64,000 bases of DNA from Tillus elongatus (taxonomy: Eukaryota; Arthropoda; Insecta; Coleoptera; Cleridae), in contig OZ023265.1 in assembly GCA_964006375.1 (NCBI GenBank), positions 171,369,156-171,433,155 of the forward strand, read 5' to 3'. Below, piece by piece: positions 48,841-58,264 of this stretch (its first letter is position 1; each line of letters opens with the position of its first letter). The position numbers were made by a program, and so were the translations under genes. The notes under the pieces were generated by a model. The model saw only the letters and a program-made list of their open reading frames with translations. It made no database searches and was not told where the DNA came from.

Positions 48841-49110
48841 TGAAGAACATCATAGAACTTCCAGAATTCATAAGGACAGTCTCCAAGTCTGTATGTAGTA
48901 TGGACCAGTTTCACCAAGTAAGGGCAACAACAATCAATGAATTCTTTGGGTGCGCCGCAAAAGATGACAAAGTTACTGCTTCTCATCCATTAAATATCTT
49001 GATTTGAGAGCATCTAGTTTAAGAGGGTATTTGACACGACGAGAAATAAGTTATGAAGTTATGTAAAGGCAATGGTCGATGCAATGAGACACTATAATAT
49101 ATTAGCTGAT

Positions 49111-49327
49111 AAGTACACTGGGAGAGCCCAAATCACCACAACACATTTTAAAAAGACCTGACGATCGTTTCACTAACCAAGTTAGCGTCATCAGAGGATG
49201 AAACATTCTGAATGTTTCATTCTCTGATGAAACGATCGTCAGGTCTTTTTAAAATGTGTTGTGGTGATTTGGGCTCTCCCAGTGTATTTATCAGTGCTCA
49301 TCACAGGTTCCAATCTTCACTTAGTAG
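49111..49327. mobile_element. Hammerhead foldback element, family C, with 14-bp target duplication
   Basis: The target duplication TATATTAGCTGATA is at 49097-49110 and 49328-49341. The element is 217 bp. Inverted arms share ACACTGGGAGAGCCCAAATC, ACCACAACACATTTT and AAAAGACCTGACGATCG. The centre holds a left hammerhead on the minus strand and a right copy from which stem II is deleted (CTGATGA directly followed by AACGATCG). The right end reads CAGTGCTCATCACAGG and ATCTTCACTTAG. Related fragments lie at 56118-56205 and 59607-59774. Confidence 0.82.
49154..49200 (-). ncRNA. Hammerhead motif, family C
   Basis: Minus strand: ATCCT, CTGATGA (49194-49188), one extra C, stem II GCTAAC/GTTAGT with loop TTG, GAAA, palindrome ACGATCGT, C at the cleavage position, AGG pairing with CCT. 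All core bases are present apart from the extra pyrimidine before stem II. Confidence 0.7.
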
Positions 49328-49549
49328 TATATTAGCTGATACTAAGGTGGATTCCTTTGCTTTGTCTCCGAACTATTCATGAAAGGCTAGGAACAGTTTT
49401 CTCTATTTCGCATTGACGCCCAATCGATCTGTTGGAAAAAAATACGCTATTTGATGAATGTCTACGTTAAGCCAAAGTGAGGAGGTGCTCCATCTTGTTT
49501 GAATCAGACATCCTGATAATCACGGTAGAGATTTTGTACTACTGGCGCG

Positions 49550-49953
49550 AGTTAACTTTCTTGTTAACCTACTTGAATTTTTAAAAGAATTTATTGATTA
49601 TAGTTACACAAAATACTTATAAATAATAATAAAAATGATAAAGATAAATTATGACAACTTAAAAGAGACTTAAGCAATAACAATGTAGGAATGTTCGTCC
49701 GTGGTCTGGTAACTTCCATATATAGTCTCTGGTGGGGCGTGGACCGAGAGGCGGTTTCCACACTAGGTTGTTGTTTTGAAGGTGATCTTGGCAGGTGGCC
49801 GCTTGCTGAGTTGGGTCTAGTTGTTTACCCATCTATGAATAGTCTATTCTTCTAATTGCGCTGCTATTAATTAACCCATTCGTCAGCGACCTTGGGTGTT
49901 GAATCGGGATCTGTACTTCTTATATACATTGTATGAGTAGGCTATTGTTATCT
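49550..49953 (-). repeat. 3' LTR of the second errantivirus
   Basis: On the minus strand it starts AGATAACAATAGCC after a polypurine stretch (AAAAGATGGAGG) and ends AAAGTTAACT, about 404 bp. AATAAA lies near its end. Its sequence differs clearly from the LTR at 24 kb apart from the AGATAA start, so this is another family. Confidence 0.82.
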
Positions 49954-49977
49954 CCTCCATCTTTTAGAGAACGAAAC

Positions 49978-50605
49978 CTATGGTTTGTTCCGGATAGTCA
50001 TCGGGAATTCAGTAATTGGTTTGGAGTCAGCAGTTTTCGTTTTTGACTTTTGCCAGATGTATCTTGAAGTTATTGTGATTATTGTTATTATTATCACAAT
50101 GTATAATATAATTGTCCATACACTAGGGTGGTATATGGGCAAATTGATGGTTCCTGGAATTCTGCCATTGATGGATTGTAACTGGGATTTGATATTGTTC
50201 CAGTCGTGCAGTTGGACATTTTCTAATTTTAATTCTGGTAATTTGTCTGGGAATATGGGTGCTTTATTTGTTACCAATTCGATGTTTGGGAGATTGAATG
50301 ATTGTTGTGTTTCCGATGCCATTTGGATTGAGCTAAATCGTTCGTTTTTGATGATGAGTTGGCATTTGGGTTTCAGAGTTGCTAATTTTGTTCCGCTGAT
50401 TATTTTGGTTTCTTCGTTTTCTTCGCAGCTAAGTTTGATCTTCGTTTCTTCTGGTGCCACTATTATGTATTGCCATATTTAGAGACTGTTGTTTTTGTTA
50501 TTTTGACAAGTTCTTGCTTGCAATTATTTATCGGTTTCTTGAAGTTGATCAGTTTAATTACGCATGGGTTGTTTTCGTTTGAAATTGGTATGTCTTGTGT
50601 TGCTA
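49978..50605 (-). pseudogene. env: Env C-terminal part
   Basis: Surface-exposed stem and membrane anchor of an errantivirus envelope protein. It resembles the end of the env at 24.5-26.1 kb (shared ITCKE/LSCEE-type and LENVQLH motifs). One hydrophobic transmembrane segment lies near 50060-50120, followed by a basic tail. The first part is in frame from about 50605 and is interrupted by a stop near 50478. The N-terminal two thirds, including any cleavage site and fusion peptide, are deleted. Confidence 0.8.
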
Positions 50606-50614
50606 CTGCTGACA

Positions 50615-50828
50615 TCCATAGTCATTAGGGTTGTACGTCGGTCTTCTCATTGAGTATTGATTTGAAGGGCTTCCCGGAAATTGTGGGTGAGACGTTTGGG
50701 GTCTGTTTGAATTATAGTTAAAAGGTGCACGATAATTTTGTTGTTGGAAAGGTTTCTGAAATTGAATGTTGCTAAAATTTGGGGTATTTCTTTGGAAAAC
50801 CGGTTTTTGTTGCTTGTCGTGCCTGTTA

Positions 50829-50869
<41 letters not shown>

Positions 50870-51160
50870 GAAATTTGACCTTTGTAATAATCTGTCTCTA
50901 TATTCATAATTTTCCTCGGAAAATATAAATTTTAACGCTTGTCATATGCTATTAGGGCGAGTTGATCGAACCACCATGCCAAGCGGATTTTTCAAGCCCC
51001 CAATAAATGCTTTGAGTGTCTGTTGTATGTACATGTTTTGTTTTAATGCTAAAATTCTCTCGTTACGTTCATTTGATATTAAATTAGAGATAAGTAATTG
51101 TTCAATGTGCCTACAACGGTTACTGAACGCCGCAACCAAATTTGATACACTGTATTAAAA
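50615..51160 (-). pseudogene. gag: Gag fragment with poly-Asn tract
   Basis: The start reads RCRHIEQLLISNLISNERNE and QTLKAFIGGLKNPLGMVVRS, the capsid-like end of insect gypsy Gag. After a frameshift near 50940 come FIFSEENYEYRDRLLQR and a run of Asn codons from the (ATT)n microsatellite at 50824-50868 (minus strand AAT). A Gln/Asn/Pro-rich tail follows. It joins env sequence at about 50610. Confidence 0.72.
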
Positions 51161-51393
51161 TGTCATAAAATCGTTGACTAGGGCTACGACAATGATTCAT
51201 ATCGACCTCTCTTTAATTCCACTTAAATTTATCGCTCAGGTGTCTTAGCGGTTAGATGACATACGTTTACTACATAACTTGCTTATTTAATTCGTCTATC
51301 AACGGAACATAGGTCCTAAGCTAATTTCATGCAAAGGAAAACATTCATTGTGCAGACTATACTATATCTACCAAATTTGATCTTACATTAAAA
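51161..51393. other. No recognisable feature
   Basis: Short AT-rich spacer between the Gag fragment and a HINE derivative. It may contain further decayed gag leader sequence. Confidence 0.35.
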
Positions 51394-51663
51394 AAGTTCG
51401 GGACGCAGCAAGTGCGTTATGGAAGTGAATTTTCATAAAAATGTTTTTAATAGCAAATGCCAGCAGGTATCAATCTGATTACCGGTATGGCCTATGTAGT
51501 AGAAACATTATATTGTATCAAAATTACTTATTGTTTGAAAATGTACAAAAACTTTCGAAAATAAACTTAAATGTTGGTTTCCTAGCCAACAAACATTACG
51601 TTAATAGCAAATTGAGTTATTGAAATTTGAAGGATTTAATGAAAATTCGCTACCAAAACGCAC

Positions 51664-51668
<5 letters not shown>
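51394..51668. mobile_element. HINE derivative with two identical-type ends, cut by a TTA-tailed insertion
   Basis: Left end GGGACGCAGCAAGTGCG, TTATGGAAGTGAATTTTC. Right end AAAATTCGCTACCAAAACGC, ACTT, where (TTA)n begins. It matches 40259-40617 along its length. Confidence 0.72.
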
Positions 51669-51702
<34 letters not shown>

Positions 51703-51740
51703 GTTTATTGATATTAATTTTACAGTGCATCGTTTAACAA
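51665..51740 (-). repeat. (TTA)n tract ending a probable LINE tail
   Basis: On the minus strand the sequence reads AATATCAATAAACT followed by about 13 AAT units, then HINE sequence. A poly-A signal followed by a trinucleotide tail suggests a short LINE 3' end inserted into the HINE. Confidence 0.55.
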
Positions 51741-52055
51741 AGAAGTTTTAAACTTGTGCATGTCCAGGATGCAATTTTCATAGGTTGTGTCCAAACAGTT
51801 ACATTAGCAAAATTTCCAGGACGTTGACAAATTAAATTTTGACATGATCAAAACCTTCATTTAATTCCACCATTTACTCACTCCATCTTCAATTCTAACC
51901 ATTACTATCGCTTCCAGAAAAACACACACCTTTAACAACCATTATCCGCTTAAACTTTTTTTTATTTTTTTTACAATATTTGCTAAAATAAACCAAAAAA
52001 TACACACTGATACTTTGAAACAAAACAGACGTCAAAATGACATAATAGTTAAACC
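51741..52055. other. No recognisable feature
   Basis: AT-rich DNA, perhaps 3' UTR of the TTA-tailed insertion. Confidence 0.35.
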
Positions 52056-52059
52056 ATAA

Positions 52060-52672
52060 ACTTAACTAAAGCTACAGCGAAAGCCACAACTTAACTAAAC
52101 CGACAGCCAAAGCATCAGAGAAAGGGTCAATTTGAAATGAATTTTCTGTAAATATTTTAGTAAAATGAAGGGCAATGATGGTTGAAGCTTAAACTTAAGG
52201 GTGCGCAGAACACTCTTCTTGCAACATTTTCTTTTCACAATCCGTATTTGTTTCACGTTCTTTGCCAAAACATTGACGTTTCAAATCGCGACTTTGACGT
52301 TTTGAGGAAAACTCCAAAATGTTTTTCTTTAACTGCCCATAAATTTTTTGTCTTTAAACTTAGAGACCTAAATTTTGGTACGCAGTTCACCCTTTAGAAT
52401 ACACACATTTAGAATAACACGCGTACAAAATTTGGTTGCCCTTACTTTGTTATTTCCGGAGATATATATTTTTTTAGACAGAAAACACAAAATTTTCCGG
52501 GAAAACCTGATCCGAATTTTCTGGCTAAACGAACTTATCCAAGCCACTTGCAAAATGACGGTACTCATCAAACTTGATCAAGATCGGATCATTATTTTTT
52601 GAGTTATCGGTACGATATGTATATATCTCCCCATTAGTGAATTTTTTTTAAAGAAAATTCACTAAAAAGACC
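52060..52672 (-). mobile_element. HINE copy, long-interior subtype, TA tract collapsed
   Basis: It shares GACGTTTTGAGGAAAAC, the TTTTCCGGGAAAACCTGATC-like phrase and GAGTTATCGGTACGATA with the 41-kb and 63-kb copies. The central tract has shrunk to GTATATATC and the segment with CATATCCGGGG is deleted. The terminal hairpin is at 52635-52672. Confidence 0.72.
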
Positions 52673-52689
52673 TAATTCACTTTAAAAAG

Positions 52690-52738
52690 TTTTTATCAAA
52701 ATGCGCTACCATTAACGCACTTGCTGCAGACTTTTTGA
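52690..52738 (+). repeat. Isolated HINE hairpin end
   Basis: AAAATGCGCTACCATTAACG, CACTTGCTGCAGACTTT: the conserved terminus next to the preceding HINE, leaving fewer than 20 bp between them. Confidence 0.7.
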
Positions 52739-52739
52739 G

Positions 52740-53455
52740 TATCTAGTCTCCAAGACCCTAAGAAATTCGAGTGTATAGTTTGAACGAGGATAACAGGAGG
52801 GTTATAAATCTAGTGCTATTTGCCTTTTGAAAAATAAACTAACGACAGCATTTCCCAAATTACATAAAAATTTCGAATACCCGCATTTAGTAAGACAAGA
52901 GTAAAGACCGGGATTTATGACAATGTTTCATGTTCGCATAAGAAATGAAGAACAGCAGAGGATACACACGTTCGGCGTCTGGTATAATATTTAATAAAAT
53001 ATTCTCCAATGCCGGAGCGCCGCGCCACTCTTCTCCACATTTTCAATTTAGTGGTGTCGCCGGGCTTTCACATGAAAATCAATTCGACGTTATATTTGAA
53101 GAGAAAACAAAATCTCGAGAAAGAAAATGAAAGGATATAACGTGAAATCGATGCTTCCCGTCGACGTCGTAGTCGAATTTAATGCGGAATCAAAATACTT
53201 TCACGTCCTGCTCACCTGTCTCTTAACGTACAACATCGATACAATAATAAATTGAAAGATAAGATGCGAATAAACAGCTTTTATTTATACAAGAAATTTG
53301 AAAAGCGTTGCGACACCGTGGATGAACTCGACAAAACCAAATGAATGGGAATTTTAATACCCGACTTAATTAGAAGATTAGAAAGAAAGACGTAATATAG
53401 CGTCATATTGATTTCTTGCAAAATAAGAATACAGCAAGTATTTAAAAGTATATCT
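52740..53455. other. Possibly unique DNA
   Basis: A GC-richer patch at 52960-53060 (GCCGGAGCGCCGCGCCACTC) lies in a 61-codon frame without known motifs. No repeat in the window matches it. Confidence 0.35.
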
Positions 53456-53461
53456 TACGTA

Positions 53462-53588
53462 AGGCTAGATGTATTCTCACCACAATTAGAACAAATACAG
53501 TCTCTATTTTTATAACATTTTGTGTTACTTGGAGCTGTCGTGACAGCATACTACTTGGTTCCGCAACGAAATGGCGACTTCTGTCTTT
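53462..53588. mobile_element. Family A hammerhead repeat, inverted junction fragment
   Basis: The first 35 bp (AAGGCTAGATGTATTCTCAC) are the inverse of the 32.77-kb unit start. The rest (CATTTTGTGTTACTTGGAGC, GTCGTGACAGCATACTAC) reads in the forward sense. Two oppositely oriented pieces are fused. It stops at the tail of the K LINE. Confidence 0.65.
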
Positions 53589-55190
53589 TTTTTTCCCTCA
53601 GGGCTCGTCTGCGCCCTTGTCGCCCCGATAGCACCGCAACCCTTGGTTGATTGTGCATACCCTTAGTCTTACTCCACCCATTCCAAGATCACTGTGCCTT
53701 GAACTAGTCTGCACAGCTATTGGTAGGGTGAAGTTTTATATTGCTCTGTCTCCGGTCTAGAGTGACCGTAGATCAGTTGTCTTTTCCGGTCCAGAGCTAT
53801 ACACTCACACAAGATGTGCTGGGCTGATTCCTCCCCCTCGCCGCAGAGTCTGCATGCGAGGTCCCCTTCGAACCGCCCCATTTTATGCAGGTGTTTCTTG
53901 ACGGCCATGTGTCCCGTCAAGAGACCTGTTGTGTTTCTGAGCTGTCCTCTGCTAAGGTTTAGCAGCTCCACAGCTCTCTTTGAACTGGGTCCGTCAATTA
54001 TTGACTTCCCATGCCTGAGCCCTGGACAGTCCGCCCAGTACACCTTGTGTTGGTTTCTGACCCAGGACTTAATGGCTCCCCTGGCAGTGCTCTTTGACAC
54101 GCCCAGAGCCGGTTCTGGTCCCATAAATGGTTCTGCTGACCCTCTCTTCGCGAGACTGTCAGCTTCTTCATTGCCTTTAACCCACGAGTGACCCGGCACC
54201 CAGATGAGGGTCACCTCATTCTGCCCAGCCAGGTCGCTCGTCTCGTCTCGGCACTCACTCACCAGCCAGGAATTTACCCGTGGGCTACTTAGTGCCTTAA
54301 GGGCTGCCTGGCTCTCTGTGGCTATGAGGATCCGCTTGTTGGTGTATCCCCTCCTCTTGTTCTCCCGCACACAGTGCAGGATGGCGTACATCTCGGCCTG
54401 AAACACCGTTGCATGGGCTCCGAGGGAAATACTATGACTTACCCTCGGTCCTTCTGAGTAAACACCTGCCCCCGTCCCACGCTCCACGCCAGATCCGTCC
54501 GTGAACCAGACGAGCGCGTCCCGTGGCATGCCCGGCGTCTCCTCCCGCCATACCTCGCGATCAGAGATTTCCACTGTAAAGTTGTTTTCCCTGCACATTC
54601 GCGGGCTCGCGAAGTATGACCTCATTTCTAGCATGGGCTCCTTCACGATCTCCTGAATTTTGCAGTGGCCCCTGAAGCCTGGGTTGATCTTCAGTCTACC
54701 ATTGCAGGCTAGTCTGTATAGTCCTAGCCTGGCCTCTCCTATAATAACTAAGTGTAGGGGGTGTAGATCCAGCAACACCTCCATGGCGGCTGTTGGGGTT
54801 GAAGACATGGCCCCTGTGATGCCTAGGCAAGCCATCCTATGGATCTTGCCTAGTTTTTGTTTGGCACTGGATTGTGTCACCTTAGGCCACCAGACCAGTG
54901 CCGCATATGTTAACGATGGTCTGACCACCCTTGTGTACAGCCAGTGGGCCATACTAGGTCTTAGTCCCCACGTTTTTCCATATAGCCGCCTAGTGACGGC
55001 TAAGGTCATGACTGCCTTACGCAGTATTTTTCCAATGTGACCATTCCAGGTTAGCTTAGAGTCCAATACGACCCCAAGATATTTTACCTCCCTGGCGATT
55101 GGAACGCTCCTACCGTATAGAGTGAGAGTTCTGTGGACTTCTGTCTTACAACTCACTATGTAGATCTTAAATTTTTATTCGACACCCAGT
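53589..55190 (-). pseudogene. LINE family K with RNase H, nearly intact 479-codon C-terminal half
   Basis: An open frame runs 55156-53717. It starts inside the RT thumb (VKYLGVVLDSKLTWNGHI; KLGKIHRMACLGITGAM). It continues with a full RNase H domain: VWFTDGSGVERGTGAGVYSE (first Asp), FQAEMYAIL (Glu), IATESQAALKAL, WVPGHSWVKGNEEADSLAKR (last Asp). It ends with a CCHC-type zinc knuckle (CRLCGEGEESAQHILCEC). RNase H after RT is a feature of the I/R1/LOA side of the LINE tree. The ORF is intact from the truncation point to its stop. The 3' UTR (53716-53590) ends GAGCCCTGAGGG plus about 10 A. It is 5'-truncated near 55190, where a plus-strand jockey fragment begins. Confidence 0.92.
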
Positions 55191-55196
55191 TCTGGG

Positions 55197-55832
55197 TTGA
55201 GCGTTTTCAATAGACTAAACGAACTGGTTACTTGGATGGACCGATGGAAAATCCAAGTCAACTCAGACAAAAGTAAACACGTTACATTCACAAGACGAAT
55301 AAAAATCCCATTACCACAAACAGCCCTTACAATAAACAACGTCTACATACCCACAAGCGACGAAGCAACATACTTAGGACTCACACTTGACAGAAGACTT
55401 CGCTACACCAAACATATCATTAACACGTGTAACAAAGCCAAAGCCCTCCAATCACAACTATACCCGCTAACAAACAGACGTAGCAAACTAAACACGAAAA
55501 ACAAATTACTTATATACAACACAATAATCGAACCGACGTTAACCTACGCAGCACCTGTCTGGGCCCACACAGCCAGAACCAACAGACTAAAACTTCAAAG
55601 GATACAAAACAAATACCTACGACACGCTCTCGACATACCCTGGTTCGTCAGCAACCGACAAATATACGAAGACACCAAAATTACAAAAACAGAGGACAAA
55701 ATAAACGAACTGACAACCGAGACACTCATGAATGCCTCCGCACACACGAACAAAACCATTACCGAGGCCTTCAACTATGACTACGACTACCTCTTCAATA
55801 TTAAGAGACCCAAACAGATACTCAAACAATAA
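55197..55832 (+). pseudogene. Jockey-like LINE, RT C-terminal part
   Basis: 212 open codons: LVTWMDRWKIQVNSDKSKHV (after YADD), YLGLTLDRRLRYTKHI, IEPTLTYAAPVWAHTARTN, RIQNKYLRHALDIPWFVSN. These are the palm/thumb blocks of jockey-type reverse transcriptases. The catalytic part is absent because the copy is 5'-truncated. Codon use is biased to A- and C-ending codons, unlike families J and K. It lies tail-away from K with fewer than 40 bp between them. Confidence 0.85.
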
Positions 55833-56400
55833 CAAAGATGACTTGACCGATTAAAAACCACCTAACAACTGAAGTCTATTTCATCGGCTCATGATTGCGG
55901 GATAAAAGGAGAACTCTCCTGGTCCATCTTCAAGTCATGACAAGTGACGTTTTCAATAATACCAATAGTGCACTTTACCGAAGAAAAGAAAATACATATT
56001 CTAGCTATGGTTGTAATAGAGACTGAAAAAAGTTTTTGTTTTAACATGTCGGAGTCTCTCCTAGATAATGCAGTGTTTAAAGATAGAGCTCTATTTGTAA
56101 TCGACTGTCAGTAAGTGAAGATTGGAACTTGTGATGAGCACCGATAAAGCACAATTGGAGAACCCAAATCACCACAAAGCGACCAAACACATCCCATCTG
56201 ACAAGTCTTCGAATGTCAAATTCCGCAGATGCTTTACGGTGAGTGGCGTATCAGACGTTTCTGGAGAACTACATGTATTTAAATTCTGACAATTGGTATC
56301 CGCACGTTTTTGATACTGATCTTTCTAATTAAAATATTTTCAATTAGCCTGCAATTCCGGTTATACCGGAAGTCGACACAAACTTTGTTTTTTAAATGGA
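55833..56400. other. Spacer with a family C hammerhead-element fragment
   Basis: 56118-56205 carries GTGAAGATTGGAACTTGTGA, TGAGCACCGATAAAG and AACCCAAATCACCACAA, the right end of the 49.1-kb foldback element in inverse orientation, without a ribozyme core. The rest is unassigned. Confidence 0.6.
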
Positions 56401-57491
56401 ACACCCTGTATATTATTAGCTTTTTGAATTACACGTTCAATTTAAGGGCCACTTTGGTGACAACATATTCGGGGTAGTTCGTACCGTTTCGGATTTATTT
56501 GCCATTTTGTAGAAAAAAAATTAGGATTGAAGCGCTTTAGAAAATTTCCGATATCTTTAAAGACATGCAAGATAGAAACATGTGGTTTTCACTATCCCAT
56601 AGAGCTTAAACATTCCTAGATACTGTTGTAAACACAATACGATTTTAACATAACTGTTATTTATAACATACATTTGAATTTGAAAATTTTCAATCATAGA
56701 TAACTTGATATTTTTAATGGGACGGTACCCATATATCCCCAGTATCTGTTCAGCGTTAAATTCCCCATATTTTAAGTATACATTACCCTATACCTGTCTC
56801 CTACAGTTGTCTTTGAAAATTGATTCGAAAATAGTAATAATTAGCGGGGCGATGTCATTTTTTTGTACATACCAACAAAAAAAAAACAGTATAAATAAAA
56901 ATATTTCACGTTCAAGTTAACAATTATAATACAGAAATATTGTTACTGTGTTTGAAAATTATGTACTATTTAAATTATTGTAAAAAAAAATCAAAAAAAA
57001 TCTAAGGATAACAACAGTGATATAATTACCTTACACAATCTTATAATTCCTCGAAGTATTATTACAGCACGAGTGACAAAACAACTCACACCTCCTAAAC
57101 TAGTAACTGCTCAAAATGTTGTCCATTAACACTCAAACATTTTAATATTCGTGTCGTAATGCCGCTAGTGGTTGCTGACAGAATCTCATTCCTATCTAAC
57201 TCCTCAAACGCTCTTCTTACTCTGATTTCTAATTCTTCGCGTGAATTGACGGGCGCTTCATATACTTTGGTTTTTATCTTTCCCCAAAGATGGAAATCAA
57301 GCGGGGTAAGATCTGGACTTCTTGCGGGCCATATCCAGGAACCGCACTTTCCAATCCATCAATCTTCAGAGAGATCGTCGAGTGTGTTAGATATTTCTAG
57401 TGTAGAGTGAGCAGGCGCTCCGTCATGTTGATATCAACAAACCTCTGTGGTAAAACAGACAAGGCTATACTTCCAGACTGCATTTATTGAT

Positions 57492-57545
57492 AAAGGCCCT
57501 ACGCGTTTCGGCTCATATAACCTAAGCCATCTTCAGGGGCTTCGT
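57492..57545 (-). ncRNA. Hammerhead-like motif, family D, left arm
   Basis: Minus strand: AGCCC, CTGAAGA (57536-57530), extra T, stem II GGCT/AGCC, GAAA, palindrome ACGCGT, A at the cleavage position, GGGC pairing with GCCC. Core bases are complete, with one extra pyrimidine before stem II. Confidence 0.65.
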
Positions 57546-57771
57546 TCTGTTTTTTTATAACATCACGTCTGTTTTTCAGCTTTTAACTGTCCTCCATCTC
57601 GATTGTGAGATTTTATTTCTATTGCCGTGTGTCTGTTGCTGTGATTTGAGGTCTTTGTGCTTCTAATTTTGCCTTCACCCATTTAGTGCAAGGAAACAAA
57701 GACGACAGTCGATGAAAACAGCTACTATGATAGATCTCTTATACAGTTCAGTTCCTGTTATAAAAAAACAG

Positions 57772-57826
57772 AACGAAGCCCCTGAAGATGACTTACGTTA
57801 TATGAGCCGAAACGCGTAGGGCCTTT
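57772..57826 (+). ncRNA. Hammerhead-like motif, family D, right arm
   Basis: AGCCC, CTGAAGA at 57782-57788, extra T, stem II with one mismatch (GACT against AGCC), GAAA, palindrome ACGCGT, A, GGGC. Confidence 0.6.
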
Positions 57827-58180
57827 ATTAATAAATACAATATGGAAGTACAGCATTGTGTTTTACCTTATAAGTATGTCTATCGCAGGCGTCATGACGT
57901 TCAGAAGTTATATGGTACCAACAAGTTCTATCTTCTGATAATGGTAAATTATCTAAAAAGTCTGTAACTATTGTTCTTAATATTTCCATGTAACGATTAG
58001 AAGTTAAGGTTCCATCATAAATATGAGAGTAAAAGTTATTACCTTTCAATAAACAAAACACATTGAAAATAAATTTTACTTGAAATCCCCTTTCCTAATA
58101 GTGTGAGGGTTTTGATTTGCCCAAACATGACTGTTATGACTATTGAAAACCCCTTCACGAAAAAATATCGATTCGTCAGC

Positions 58181-58182
<2 letters not shown>

Positions 58183-58258
<76 letters not shown>
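58183..58258. repeat. (TA)n tract inside a transposase gene
   Basis: Interrupts T3 coding sequence just before the first catalytic Asp, with no HINE sequence on either side. Confidence 0.95.

Positions 58259-58264
<6 letters not shown>

Larger units (their letters stand above)
48134..48941. mobile_element. Hammerhead foldback element, family B, with 10-bp target duplication
   Basis: The target duplication TTCTTTGGGT is at 48124-48133 and 48942-48951. Inverted arms at 48134-48385 and 48718-48898 share GATCAAAACATCATATCA, TGTTTATTTGTAGTTGTC, the hammerhead region, TTGAAGAACATC and the ends GACTTTGAGAC / GTCTCCAAGTC. The ~330-bp centre is AT-rich and non-coding. The right end continues to CAGTTTCACCAAGTAAGGGC, ...AATCAATGAA, the same terminus as the 23.3-kb copy. 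Confidence 0.8.
49550..51160 (-). mobile_element. Second errantivirus, pol deleted, 5' end missing
   Basis: Minus orientation: a Gag segment (51160-50615) is fused directly to the C-terminal part of Env (about 50605-49978), followed by a 3' LTR (49953-49550). Everything between mid-gag and mid-env is missing. No 5' LTR is found; the upper boundary is near 51160-51390, where HINE sequence starts. CGCG abuts the LTR at 49546-49549, the same tetramer duplicated around the element at 24 kb. Confidence 0.8.
57450..57868. mobile_element. Hammerhead foldback element, family D, inside the T3 transposase
   Basis: Inverted arms of about 110 bp begin GGTAAAACA at both ends and share TTTATTGATAAAGGCCC, ACGCGTTTCGGCTCATATAA and CAGGGGCTTCGTTCTG. 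Both arms contain a hammerhead-like motif facing outwards. The ~190-bp centre is non-coding. No clear target duplication is seen. Confidence 0.72.

Noticed and set aside
49201..49240. A second full hammerhead in the right arm of the family C element
   Set aside because: CTGATGA is followed directly by the stem III palindrome; stem II is missing, so it cannot fold as a hammerhead.
49985..50482. A 165-codon plus-strand ORF
   Set aside because: It lies opposite the env C-terminal frame; the minus strand carries the recognisable transmembrane anchor.
53814..55040. Open frames on the plus strand opposite the K LINE ORF
   Set aside because: They are shadows of the minus-strand RT/RNase H frame, which has clear catalytic motifs.
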